DNA of 64,000 nt. Origin: Nocardioides sp. GTDB lineage: Bacteria > Actinomycetota > Actinomycetes > Propionibacteriales > Nocardioidaceae. Numbering within the stretch: the stretch's first letter is position 1; every line of letters starts with the position of its first letter. Of the stretch, positions 16,773 through 25,009 are shown piece after piece. The notes below the pieces were generated by a model that was not told the origin of the DNA, searched no databases, and saw only the letters and a list, made by a program, of their open reading frames with translations. Location: the NCBI RefSeq assembly GCF_004803405.1, contig NZ_SSXI01000116.1, positions 28,950 to 92,949 of the forward strand, written 5' to 3'. The translations under genes were made by a program, and so were the position numbers.

Positions 16773-16906
16773 AAGGTGCCCCTGGGCGCCTCGCCGAACG
16801 GCGCCTCGGTGGCCGGGCACATGATCTGGGTGACCTCGCGGCCGCTCGACGGATGCCACGCGCCTCCGATGAAGAGGTCCGTGCGCGCGTAGGTCAGCGT
16901 GCTCAT
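16773..16906 (-). pseudogene. Aldehyde dehydrogenase N-terminal fragment
   Basis: About 43 residues (LFIGGAWHPSSG to DADRAIDAR) match the start of an ALDH, then homology switches abruptly to the LLM oxidoreductase. Its ATG overlaps the stop of the upstream alcohol dehydrogenase (TCATG on the plus strand). An intact ADH-ALDH operon probably existed before a deletion removed most of the ALDH and the start of the next gene. Confidence 0.7.
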
Positions 16907-18015
16907 GTCGCTGCTCCCGGGATGAGGACGGCCTTGATGGTGTGGCCGCTGGCCATGTCGGCCTCGGCCTGGTTGATGTCAGTCATCGGGTAGGTCCGGA
17001 TGAGGCGGTCGAAAGGCAGCCGGCCCTGTCGCCACAGGTCGATGAGCTCGGGAATGAGTGCACGTGGGACCGCGTCACCCTCGAGGATGCCGGTGATGGT
17101 CTTGCCGGTCGCGAGGGCATCACCCGGCAGATCGAAGGGCCCTGCCACGGCGGAGACGAGGCCGAGGGTGCCCTGGGCGCGCAGCGCGGCGACCGCTGCC
17201 GCGACGACCATGGGCGCTCCAGTGGTGTCCAAGGCGGTATCGGTGCCCCCCTTGGCGATCTCCTTGACCTGACGGGCGATCTCCCCCGCAGAGAGGCCGG
17301 CTGAATCGACGACGTGCGTCGCGCCGAGCTCCAGCGCGAGCTCCAGCCGAGAGTGGTGCCGGTCGACCGCGATGACGTGCTCGGCGTCCGCTGCTGCGGC
17401 CGCCATCACGGCCGAGAGCCCGACCGTCCCTGCGCCGTAGATGGCCGTGCTTTCGCCTTCCGCGACCCGGAGGACCCGGAACACCGAGCCTGCGCCCGTG
17501 AGCACTCCACACGCCAGGGGACCGAGGAGCTCCAGCGGGACGTCGTCGGGCACCGGGACGACGTTGCGCGCCTCGACCACGGCGTGGCTCGCGAACGAGG
17601 ACTGTCCGAACCATCGGGCACCGATCGGGGTGCCTGCGATGTCGTGCGCTCGGGCCTCGTCGGCGCTGGAGCGGCCAACCATGTTCCGCCCCCAGAAGGA
17701 ACGGCAGTAGGCGGGATGCCCGTCCGTGCAGGCCCGACAGGTGCCGCAGTGGTCGAAGGACAGCACGACGTGGCTGCCGACGGCGACATCGGTGACGTCC
17801 GTCCCGGTCGCGGTCACCACCCCGGCGCCCTCGTGGCCCAGGATCAGCGGTGGCTGCGCCATGAACCCGTCGATGCGCGGGAGCAGGTCGGTGTGGCAGA
17901 ACCCCGTACCGGCGATCTCGATGAGCACCTCGCCTCGTCCGGGCTCGGCGAGCTCTACGTCCTCGATCTTGAAGGCGCCACCGCGCTCGCGCAGTACTGC
18001 CGCCTGGATATACAT
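16903..18015 (-). CDS. Zinc-dependent alcohol dehydrogenase (second copy type)
   Basis: A 370-residue medium-chain dehydrogenase with catalytic Cys40 and His61/Glu62, structural zinc Cys90, Cys93, Cys96 and Cys104, and the NAD loop GAGTVGLSAVM. It parallels the ADH at 14341 but is clearly diverged, including an insertion after the zinc lobe (GRNMVGRSSADEARAHD). The ATG at 18015 has GAGGAG 7-12 bp upstream, with the operator just beyond that. Its former aldehyde dehydrogenase partner is truncated, so its product aldehyde must now be handled by another island ALDH or the exported molybdenum enzyme. Confidence 0.87.
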   Translation of the reverse strand: MYIQAAVLRERGGAFKIEDVELAEPGRGEVLIEIAGTGFCHTDLLPRIDGFMAQPPLILGHEGAGVVTATGTDVTDVAVGSHVVLSFDHCGTCRACTDGHPAYCRSFWGRNMVGRSSADEARAHDIAGTPIGARWFGQSSFASHAVVEARNVVPVPDDVPLELLGPLACGVLTGAGSVFRVLRVAEGESTAIYGAGTVGLSAVMAAAAADAEHVIAVDRHHSRLELALELGATHVVDSAGLSAGEIARQVKEIAKGGTDTALDTTGAPMVVAAAVAALRAQGTLGLVSAVAGPFDLPGDALATGKTITGILEGDAVPRALIPELIDLWRQGRLPFDRLIRTYPMTDINQAEADMASGHTIKAVLIPGAAT

Positions 18016-18027
18016 GAAAGCTCCTCG

Positions 18028-18047
18028 TTGACCGTGCGTACGGTCAA
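18028..18047. promoter_or_regulatory. TetR-type operator upstream of second alcohol dehydrogenase
   Basis: The perfect palindrome TTGACCGTGCGTACGGTCAA, identical to the copy at 3861-3880, ends 12 bp before the ADH start codon on the minus strand. It lies between the ADH and the upstream TetR gene. Confidence 0.75.
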
Positions 18048-18094
18048 CTCTAGCGCGGCATGCCGACCTACGCCAGAGCGGATCTGCCCTCGCT

Positions 18095-18778
18095 TCAGGA
18101 AGCGGCTTTGCCCTCGGTCTCCGCAACGACCTGCATCGCGTCCCGGACGGCCTTCGCGGCCCGCCCCGCCGGGTCGCTGAGCTCTGTCACGCGGTCGCGG
18201 TCGACCAGCAGGCTGCCCAGGACGAGGTCCACCAGAGCGCTTCCGATGGCATCGATGGGGCGATCGCCGTCCGGGTGGAACCAGGTCCACGCCCACTGCG
18301 CCGAACCGAACATCAGCAGCGCGTCGACGGTGGGGTCCACCTGGCGGAAGACCCCAGCGTCGACTCCGGCCTGGATGACGTCCCGAACGCGGGTGAAGTA
18401 CTGCTGCCGCAGCTCTGCTCCCTTGGCCATCGACTCCTCGTCAGCCAGCCTGACGACCTCGCGCTGGAACGCGACCGTCGCCGCGCGATCCTCCACGTGG
18501 TACAGCATGAAGGCGTGGAGCGCGGCCGCGAGCTGCTCGGCCGGGTCTTTCAGCTTCTCGAGCATGTGGTCGAGCTCGGCCAGCCGGCGCGTCATGTAGG
18601 ACTCATGCAGCGCTGCGAGGATCCTGTCCTTGGTGCCGAAGTGGTGCACGATCGTGCCCTTGGACACGCCGAGCTCCTTCGCGACCAGACCGAAGTTGAC
18701 GCCGTCGTAGCCGATCTCGGCGATGTGTCGGGTGAACGTGTCGAGGATTTCGTTGTACCGTCCAGCACCGGTCGCCAT
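18095..18778 (-). CDS. TetR-family regulator, candidate master repressor of the island
   Basis: A 227-residue TetR-family protein. The N-terminal helix-turn-helix (about residues 9-56) has the recognition segment VSKGTIVHHFGTKDRIL. The C-terminal ligand domain is helical with aromatic residues around QWAWTWFHP. It sits between an acyl-CoA ligase and an ADH. A variant of the island palindrome lies 60 bp upstream, suggesting autoregulation. It is the only TetR gene in the window and the palindrome recurs across the whole island, so it is the best candidate for the binding protein. The ligand is probably a pathway CoA ester or acid, by family analogy. GAAGGAG supports ATG 18778. Confidence 0.85.
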   Translation of the reverse strand: MATGAGRYNEILDTFTRHIAEIGYDGVNFGLVAKELGVSKGTIVHHFGTKDRILAALHESYMTRRLAELDHMLEKLKDPAEQLAAALHAFMLYHVEDRAATVAFQREVVRLADEESMAKGAELRQQYFTRVRDVIQAGVDAGVFRQVDPTVDALLMFGSAQWAWTWFHPDGDRPIDAIGSALVDLVLGSLLVDRDRVTELSDPAGRAAKAVRDAMQVVAETEGKAAS

Positions 18779-18837
18779 CAGGGCTCCTTCTGTCCGCGGA
18801 GTTGCGAGTCGCTTGTCAAGCCCACTCTAGAGGAGCC

Positions 18838-18855
18838 TGACCGCACAGGCGGTCA
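18838..18855. promoter_or_regulatory. Variant operator upstream of the TetR gene
   Basis: TGACCGCACAGGCGGTCA keeps both half-sites perfectly but has a non-consensus centre. It overlaps the last codon of the ligase gene and is 60 bp before the TetR start, as expected for autoregulation. Confidence 0.5.
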
Positions 18856-20382
18856 TCCGAACTTGGCTTTGAGGTCGCGCTTGAGGATCTTCCCCGTGGG
18901 GTTCCTGGGAAGGGCGTCGACGAAGGTGATGCCCGTCGGGCACTTGTAGTGGGCGAGTCGCTGACGCGCGTACGCGATCAGCTCGGATGCCTCGGGCTCC
19001 GAGCCGCTCTCGGGGGTGACGATGGCGTGGACGGTCTCGCCCCACTTCCGGTCGGGCAACCCGATGACGGCGACTTCAGCGACCGCAGGGTGCTGGATCA
19101 GGACGCGTTCCACCTCGGCGGGGTAGACGTTCTCTCCGCCGGTGATGACCATGTCCTTGACCCGGTCCTCGATGTAGAGGTATCCGTCCTCGTCCATCCG
19201 GCCAGCGTCCCCGGTCCGGAGCCACCCGCCGACGATCGATTCGGCTGACGCATCGGGCTTGTTCCAGTAGCCCAGCATCACCTGGGGCGACTTCACCCAG
19301 AACTCGCCGACCTCGCCGAGTGCGGCGTCCTTGCCGCTGCTGGGGTCGACGACGCGGACGTCGCTTCCGGGCAGCGGGCGTCCCGCCGAGGCACGCAGGT
19401 GGGCACGCTCGGGGTCCCGGTGGTCGTCGGGTCCGAGGACGCAGAAGACCCCGGACATCTCGGTCATGCCGTAGACCGAGTACAGCGGGGTGTCCAGCGT
19501 CGCCAGGGTCTTCTCCATGAGCGGGGCGGGCATGGGGGAGCCGCCGTACCCGATCACGTGGAGACTCTTCGTGGCCTCGACAAGGTCGGGCTGGGCGAGC
19601 AGCATCTGGATGAGCGCGGGCACGAAGAAGGCGTGGGTCACCTGCTCGTCCTTGATCAGCTTCAAGAGGTCCGCGGGGACGGCGTCGCGGGCGATGATGG
19701 TCCGCCCGCCGGCGTACATCCCACCGATGGCCCAGCTGGTGCCTCCCACGTGGAAGAGCGGCATCGCCACCAGGTTCACCGTCGACTCGTCCATCTTGTA
19801 CGCCGGCAGCAGTGCCTCGCTGTGGGCAGCAAGGCCGGCCTGCGAGAGCATGGCGCCCTTCGGCCAGCCCGTCGTGCCTGACGTGTAGAGCTGCAGGAAG
19901 CAGTCGTCGGCGGAAGCGTGGTGGCGCTCGGAGAGGGGCGTGCCGGCCGCGACGAGCGCCTCGTACTCGTCCTGGTCTCCGCCGAGGACGACGATCCGCC
20001 GCAGCTTGGGCAGCTCGGACCGGATCGCCTCCACGGAGCTGGCGAACTCCTCGCCGACGATGAGGATCTCGGCCGTGGTGTCGTCGATGACGTAGGCGAG
20101 CTCCTCGGGCGACAGGCGGAAGTTGACGACCGCGTGGGCTGCGCCCAGCAGGGAGGCCGCGAAGGTCGTCTCGAGGCAAGCGGGATGGTTCTTGTCCAGG
20201 AAGGCTATCCGGTCGCCCTCGGTGACGCCCTCGGCGCGGAGGGCGCCCGCCAGTCGCAGGATGCGGGCACGGAGCTCGGTCCAGGTCCAGGCCCGGCTGC
20301 CGAAGAGCAGTGCGACGGCATCGGGGTGTTGGCTGGCCTGGCGTTCGATGATCTCGAAGATGCCGTTCGGGGTAACGCCCAT
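18853..20382 (-). CDS. Acyl-CoA synthetase (AMP-forming ligase)
   Basis: A 509-residue ANL ligase with YTSGTTGWPKG, YGMTEMSG, the hinge YIEDRVKDMVITGGENVYP and the catalytic Lys in NPTGKILKRDL. It belongs to a different branch from the ligase at 8276 and resembles FadD3/FadK-type carboxylate-CoA ligases. It activates a carboxylic acid for beta-oxidation. ATG 20382 has AGGAG 8-12 bp upstream, and the operator at 20395-20412 overlaps the leader. Two ligases in one regulon suggest two entry points, for example substrate and a later acid. Confidence 0.87.
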   Translation of the reverse strand: MGVTPNGIFEIIERQASQHPDAVALLFGSRAWTWTELRARILRLAGALRAEGVTEGDRIAFLDKNHPACLETTFAASLLGAAHAVVNFRLSPEELAYVIDDTTAEILIVGEEFASSVEAIRSELPKLRRIVVLGGDQDEYEALVAAGTPLSERHHASADDCFLQLYTSGTTGWPKGAMLSQAGLAAHSEALLPAYKMDESTVNLVAMPLFHVGGTSWAIGGMYAGGRTIIARDAVPADLLKLIKDEQVTHAFFVPALIQMLLAQPDLVEATKSLHVIGYGGSPMPAPLMEKTLATLDTPLYSVYGMTEMSGVFCVLGPDDHRDPERAHLRASAGRPLPGSDVRVVDPSSGKDAALGEVGEFWVKSPQVMLGYWNKPDASAESIVGGWLRTGDAGRMDEDGYLYIEDRVKDMVITGGENVYPAEVERVLIQHPAVAEVAVIGLPDRKWGETVHAIVTPESGSEPEASELIAYARQRLAHYKCPTGITFVDALPRNPTGKILKRDLKAKFG

Positions 20383-20394
20383 GGTTCCTGCTCC

Positions 20395-20412
20395 TGACTG
20401 TACGTGCGGTCA
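20395..20412. promoter_or_regulatory. TetR-type operator upstream of second ligase
   Basis: TGACTGTACGTGCGGTCA matches the consensus with one half-site change. It begins 13 bp upstream of the ligase ATG, covering the leader. Confidence 0.6.
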
Positions 20413-20463
20413 ATACGACGATGGGATCCGAGCATAGGCGCAATGTGAGCGAGGGCACAAGAG

Positions 20464-20493
20464 TTGACTGACCGTGCGTACGGTCACTAGCCT
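20464..20493 (+). promoter_or_regulatory. Operator within promoter of hydrolase-P450 operon
   Basis: TGACCGTGCGTACGGTCA (20469-20486) lies exactly between TTGACT (20464-20469) and TAGCCT (20488-20493), spaced 18 bp. The predicted start site falls at about 20500, next to ATG 20501, which has no ribosome site. A leaderless transcript is therefore likely. Confidence 0.65.
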
Positions 20494-20500
20494 GTTTCGC

Positions 20501-21685
20501 ATGGTCACCCCCTCCAGCAGCAGCGGCGAGACGTGCGATCGCGACGTCGGGCTGGACCCGAGGGCGCGAGCATTCCTGCGGATGCTGGAGATCTGGGGCT
20601 GGCCGCCGACGTGGACGCGGACGCCCCGGCAGGCACGTCATGACCTCCGGATCCTGCATGCAGCGACCGGCAGCTGGCGCCCCGTTCGCGACGTCCGCGA
20701 CGCGAGGATCCCCGGACCCGACGGCACGATCCCGGTCCGGGTCTACCGCCCCGGGCGCCGTGGGGACACGGATCGGCCCCTGATCGTTTACTTCCACGGT
20801 GGTGGCTTCGTCATCGGTGACTTGTTCACGGCCGACGGCGCGTGTCGCCGGCTGGCGAACGCCGCCGGGGCGACGGTCGTCTCGGTGCACTACCGGCGTG
20901 CTCCCGAGCACCCGCTGCCTGCGGCCCAGGAGGACGCCTACGCCGCCGCTCGCTGGGTCCAGCAGCACGCACGCCAGCTGGGCGCAGATCCTGGCCGCCT
21001 GGTCGTGGCTGGTGACTCGGCCGGTGGGGGACTCGCCGCCCACGTCGCGCAGCGCCTTCGCGACGACGGCCGCGCACCGGCGGCGCTGCAGGTGCTGGTG
21101 AATCCCGGTCTGGACTTCAGCCTCGAGCACACCGACCGGGACCCGGCACTCGCCAGGTTGCTGGACTGGGACACGATCGACTGGTTCGCCGCACACGCGG
21201 TTCCGCCAGCGGTCGATCGCACCGACCCGGTGATCTCTCCCTCGCGGGCCCCCGACCTGACCGGCCTCCCGCCGGCCGTCGTGATCACGGCCGGCGTCGA
21301 CCCGTTCCGCCAGGACGCCAAGCACTACGTGCGGGCGCTGGAGTCCGCCGGTGTCGCCGTCGAGTGGCACGACTTCCCCGGCCAGCTGCACGGGTTCACC
21401 GACATGGACCTGGTCTTCCCGGCCGCCCGCGACAGCCTCCAGCGGATCGCCACGGCCGTTCGTCGAGCCACCGCGGCAGAGATGCCCGTCGCCCTCGTCT
21501 CCGACGAGCGCATCCCATGGAGCCGACCAGACGGAGGGCTGCTGCGGCGACTGTGGGAGGACGCCCAGAGGCTCCCGCTGGTCAACGGACCCGACGCGCT
21601 GCGCAGCCTGCTCGCCGCCCGGCTGACCACGGCAGCCTTCCGGCTGCACCCGTCGACAGGCACCTGCGGAGGGGCAGGGCCATGA
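20501..21685 (+). CDS. Alpha/beta hydrolase, hormone-sensitive-lipase family
   Basis: A 394-residue cytoplasmic esterase. The HSL oxyanion motif HGGGF is at 99-103, the nucleophile Ser173 in GDSAGG, the Asp near GVDPFRQD and His297 in LHGF. The C-terminal ~80 residues extend beyond the family core. It likely hydrolyses short acyl esters after uptake. The ATG 20501 is favoured because a GTG 27 bp earlier lies inside the operator. Its stop overlaps the P450 start (ATGA), coupling esterase and P450 synthesis. It is the first gene of the large plus-strand unit reaching 28483. Confidence 0.83.
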   Translation: MVTPSSSSGETCDRDVGLDPRARAFLRMLEIWGWPPTWTRTPRQARHDLRILHAATGSWRPVRDVRDARIPGPDGTIPVRVYRPGRRGDTDRPLIVYFHGGGFVIGDLFTADGACRRLANAAGATVVSVHYRRAPEHPLPAAQEDAYAAARWVQQHARQLGADPGRLVVAGDSAGGGLAAHVAQRLRDDGRAPAALQVLVNPGLDFSLEHTDRDPALARLLDWDTIDWFAAHAVPPAVDRTDPVISPSRAPDLTGLPPAVVITAGVDPFRQDAKHYVRALESAGVAVEWHDFPGQLHGFTDMDLVFPAARDSLQRIATAVRRATAAEMPVALVSDERIPWSRPDGGLLRRLWEDAQRLPLVNGPDALRSLLAARLTTAAFRLHPSTGTCGGAGP

Positions 21686-24600
21686 CCACTGCACTGAGCG
21701 ACATCCTGACGCCGTCGATGTACGCCGACGGCATCCCGCACGAGGTCCTGCGCGACCTGCGACGCGAGCATGCCGTCGTCTGGGTCGACGAGCCCGCCAC
21801 GGAGACGTTTGCCGGCGGCCGGGGCTACTGGCTGGTGCTCCGGCACGCCGAGGTGAGTCACGTGTCCCGTCATCCCGAGGACTTCTCGTCGTGGCGAGGC
21901 ACGAGCTTCCTGCGCGACCAGCGGCCGACCGATGTCGCCGTCCTGCGCAGGATGATGCTAAACATGGATCCGCCCGAGCACAGCTCGTTGCGCAAGATCG
22001 TGAACCGGGCGTTCACGCCGAAGGTGATCCGGCAGCAGCTCTTCGAGGCCATCAAGCGGCACGCTTGCGAGGTCGTCGATGCCGTCTGCGAGACCGGCGA
22101 GACCGACTTCCTCGCCAACGTCGCTGCCGAGATGCCGCTGCTCGTGCTCGCCGACGTGCTGGGCGTGCCGCCCGAGGACCGGAAGCTCCTGTACAGCTGG
22201 ACGAACCGCCTCGTCGGCATCGACGACCCCGAGTACGGCGGTGACCCCCAGGGATTCCTCTCCGCGTTCACGGAGATGTTCGCCTACTGCCGGGCCGCCA
22301 CCAAAGAACGGCGCACGAGGCCGACCGAGGACCTCTGGAGCACGGTCGTCAACGCCGAGGTGGACGGTGAGTTCCTTTCCGACGACGACCTCGACCGGTT
22401 CTTCCAGCTGCTGGTCATCGCCGGCAACGACACCACGCGCAACCTGCTGGCGAACACGATGCTCACCCTGTCGGAGCATCCGAACCAGCTCGCCAGGCTG
22501 CGCGAGGATCTCTCGCTCCTCCCGGGCGCCGTCGAAGAGGTCCTGCGCTTCAGTCCTTCGGTGATCCAGTTCCGGCGCACCGCCACGCGGGACCTCGAAC
22601 TCGCCGGACAGTCGATCGCCGAGGACGACCGCGTGATCATCAACTATGCATCGGCGAACCGCGACGAGAGCGTCTTCGCGGACCCGGATCGGTTCGACAT
22701 CACCCGCGATACGAACCCGCACATCTCCTTCGGGGACGGCACGCACTACTGCCTCGGGGCCAACCTCGCACGTCTGCAGGTTCAGACCCTGCTCACCGAG
22801 CTATTCACCCGGTTGCCCGACATCGAAGTGAGCGGCGAGGCCAGCCACATGCAGTCCAGCTTCATGAACGGCATCAAGCACCTGCCGGTCCGCTTCACCC
22901 CAGCGGAGAGACGAGGGCCGCTGGTCGTCGCGGGCGTCGACCTGGAAGACGGACCTGCCGAGGACGACGTCGCCGCTGAACAGCCCGCTGCACCGGGACA
23001 CGCGACACCGATGCTGGTCCTTTTCGGCTCCAACTTCGGGACCGCGGAGGAGGTGGCCGACGACCTCGCGAACGCCGGCCGCGCTCGCGGCTTCGACGTA
23101 CGCGTCTCCACCCTCGACGAGGCGGTGGACGACCTGCCGACCCAGGGCGTCGTGCTCATCGCCACCGCCACCTACAACGGCACTCCACCTGACAACGCCG
23201 TGAGGTTCGCGGAGTGGATCACTGCCCAGGCGCCTGACCTCAGCGGCGTGAAGTTCGGCGTCTTCGGGTGCGGTAACCACGAGTGGGCCCCGACGTTCCA
23301 GGACTTCCCGCGGCTCGTCGACAGCCGGCTCGAGGAGCTGGGTGCCACCCGCCTGCACTCCCGCGGCGAGGGCGACGTCGCCGCGGACTTCGACGGAGAC
23401 CTCCAAACCTGGGAAACGGCCCTGTGGCCCAGCCTCGCCGAGGCTTTGGGCATCGACCTGGGAGCCGTTGCGGGATCCTACGAGCCCCGCCTGCGCATCG
23501 AGTTCCTGCCGAGCGACCGGCCCAGCCCCTTCGTCGAGTCGCTCGACGCCCGGCCCATGCGGATCATCGAGACCCGGGAGCTGACGACGCCCGACGGTCC
23601 AGTGGCGGTGCGACCCGTACGTCACGTCGAGCTCCAGCTGCCGAAGGGCGTCACCTATCAGGCGGGTGACCACCTCGGCGTCATCCCGCACAACAGTGAC
23701 GCCCTGGTCGCCCGCGTAACACAGCGGTTCGACCTCGAGCCGGACGCATGGGTGCGGCTAGTGGCGGACCACGGTGTCAGCTCGTTCCTCCCCGTGGGGG
23801 AGCGGGTGACCGTGCGGCACCTGATCAGCGACTACGTCGAGCTGCAGGGGGTGGCCGGACGTCGCGACATCGAGCGACTCCTGGAGCACACCGAGTACCC
23901 CTGGACCCGAGCCCGCCTCGAGCGGCTCCTGGACGGAGACACCTACCGCGCCGAGGTCCTGGCCCGACGCATTTCGGTCCTTGACCTCCTCGAGATGCAT
24001 CCGACGTGTCGACTGCCGTTCGAGGTCTTCCTCGAGCTGTTGAGCCCCCTGTCGCCGCGCTACTACTCGATCTCCTCGTCGCCGCGCGTACAGCCGGACA
24101 GGTGCTCGATCACCGTGGGCGCCCTGGTCGGCGAAGCCCGGTCGGGGAACGGCACCTTCCACGGCACCTGCTCAAGCTACCTGTTCGCCCAGGAGGTCGG
24201 CCGGGTGGTGCACGCGTTCGTCCGGGACACGGCCAGCTCCTTCCGGCTACCTAGTGACCCGAGCGTCCCCGTGGTCATGGTCGCCGCGGGCACCGGACTG
24301 GCACCGTTCCGCGGCTTCCTGCAGGATCGCGCCGCGGCCAGGCGAGCAGGCACCGACTTCGCTCCGTCCCTCCTGCTCTTCGGCTGCCGCCACCCGCAGT
24401 CGGACGAGCTCTACCGGGGCGAGCTCGAACAGCTCGCCGAGGCAGCCGGCGTACAGCTCGCCTGCGCCTACTCGCGGGTGCCTGACCTGCCCCGTGTCTA
24501 CGTCCAGGACCGCTTGCAGGCCATGGGCGCGCACGTCATGGACCTGCTCGAACGAGGCGGAGCGCTCTATGTCTGCGGCGCCGCCGCGATGGCCGACGGC

Positions 24601-24726
24601 GTCCGCTCGACGCTCCTCGACCTGCGCTCCGAGCTGTGCGGGGAGAAGGCGGAGGACGCCGAGGCATGGCTGCAGCAGCTGACCGAGGACCGGCGGTGGC
24701 TCGTCGACGTGTGGGCCACCGGATGA
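21682..24726 (+). CDS. Self-sufficient cytochrome P450-diflavin reductase fusion
   Basis: A 1014-residue single-chain monooxygenase. Residues 1-~415 are a soluble bacterial-class P450: I-helix AGNDTT (247-252), ExxR near 285 and heme motif FGDGTHYCLG with the axial ligand Cys357. A ~25-residue acidic linker leads to an FMN flavodoxin domain (FGSNFGTAEEVA from about 446). An FAD domain (RYYSISSSP) and NADPH domain (VMVAAGTGLAPFRG, YVCG) follow, ending DVWATG as in P450 reductases. CYP102 has the same reductase order, but this P450 half resembles CYP125/124-like actinobacterial enzymes by its EHSSLRKIVNRAFTP and heme segments. It probably hydroxylates an aliphatic or branched chain. Confidence 0.88.
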   Translation: MTTALSDILTPSMYADGIPHEVLRDLRREHAVVWVDEPATETFAGGRGYWLVLRHAEVSHVSRHPEDFSSWRGTSFLRDQRPTDVAVLRRMMLNMDPPEHSSLRKIVNRAFTPKVIRQQLFEAIKRHACEVVDAVCETGETDFLANVAAEMPLLVLADVLGVPPEDRKLLYSWTNRLVGIDDPEYGGDPQGFLSAFTEMFAYCRAATKERRTRPTEDLWSTVVNAEVDGEFLSDDDLDRFFQLLVIAGNDTTRNLLANTMLTLSEHPNQLARLREDLSLLPGAVEEVLRFSPSVIQFRRTATRDLELAGQSIAEDDRVIINYASANRDESVFADPDRFDITRDTNPHISFGDGTHYCLGANLARLQVQTLLTELFTRLPDIEVSGEASHMQSSFMNGIKHLPVRFTPAERRGPLVVAGVDLEDGPAEDDVAAEQPAAPGHATPMLVLFGSNFGTAEEVADDLANAGRARGFDVRVSTLDEAVDDLPTQGVVLIATATYNGTPPDNAVRFAEWITAQAPDLSGVKFGVFGCGNHEWAPTFQDFPRLVDSRLEELGATRLHSRGEGDVAADFDGDLQTWETALWPSLAEALGIDLGAVAGSYEPRLRIEFLPSDRPSPFVESLDARPMRIIETRELTTPDGPVAVRPVRHVELQLPKGVTYQAGDHLGVIPHNSDALVARVTQRFDLEPDAWVRLVADHGVSSFLPVGERVTVRHLISDYVELQGVAGRRDIERLLEHTEYPWTRARLERLLDGDTYRAEVLARRISVLDLLEMHPTCRLPFEVFLELLSPLSPRYYSISSSPRVQPDRCSITVGALVGEARSGNGTFHGTCSSYLFAQEVGRVVHAFVRDTASSFRLPSDPSVPVVMVAAGTGLAPFRGFLQDRAAARRAGTDFAPSLLLFGCRHPQSDELYRGELEQLAEAAGVQLACAYSRVPDLPRVYVQDRLQAMGAHVMDLLERGGALYVCGAAAMADGVRSTLLDLRSELCGEKAEDAEAWLQQLTEDRRWLVDVWATG

Positions 24727-24745
24727 GGATGGAAGGGAGTCGCCG

Positions 24746-25009
24746 ATGAAACTTCCAACGTGGGTCAGCCTCGACCCGGCAAAGGCCTTCTTCGCCGCCG
24801 AGCGAAGGCTCTCGCCACGACTGGAGGCGGCGCTAGGCACCGACGCCGCCCTGGACACGCTCGCTGTCGCGTTCGCCCTTCGTCGCCTCCTCGGCCGCGC
24901 GGCGGACGGCGTCGCCAACCGGGCCGTCGAGATCGCGGGGCTCCCCTCCAGCCGCCAGCTGCGGCAGCTGCAGGCGTCACTGGACGCGCTCGACAGAGCA
25001 AACCGGTGA
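24746..25009 (+). CDS. Small helical protein preceding PHA synthase
   Basis: An 87-residue, Ala/Leu/Arg-rich protein predicted to be almost wholly helical, with a C-terminal RQLRQLQASLDALDRANR coiled segment. GGAAGGGAG at 24730-24738 supports ATG 24746. It overlaps the next gene by 4 bp (GTGA). Class III and IV PHA synthases require a small helical subunit (PhaE/PhaR), and the position and coupling fit such a partner. There is no detectable motif, so this is inference. Confidence 0.5.
   Translation: MKLPTWVSLDPAKAFFAAERRLSPRLEAALGTDAALDTLAVAFALRRLLGRAADGVANRAVEIAGLPSSRQLRQLQASLDALDRANR

Noticed and set aside
21682..24726. CYP102 (P450 BM3) orthologue
   Set aside because: The reductase half agrees, but the heme-domain motifs fit actinobacterial class I P450s better; kept as a finding instead.
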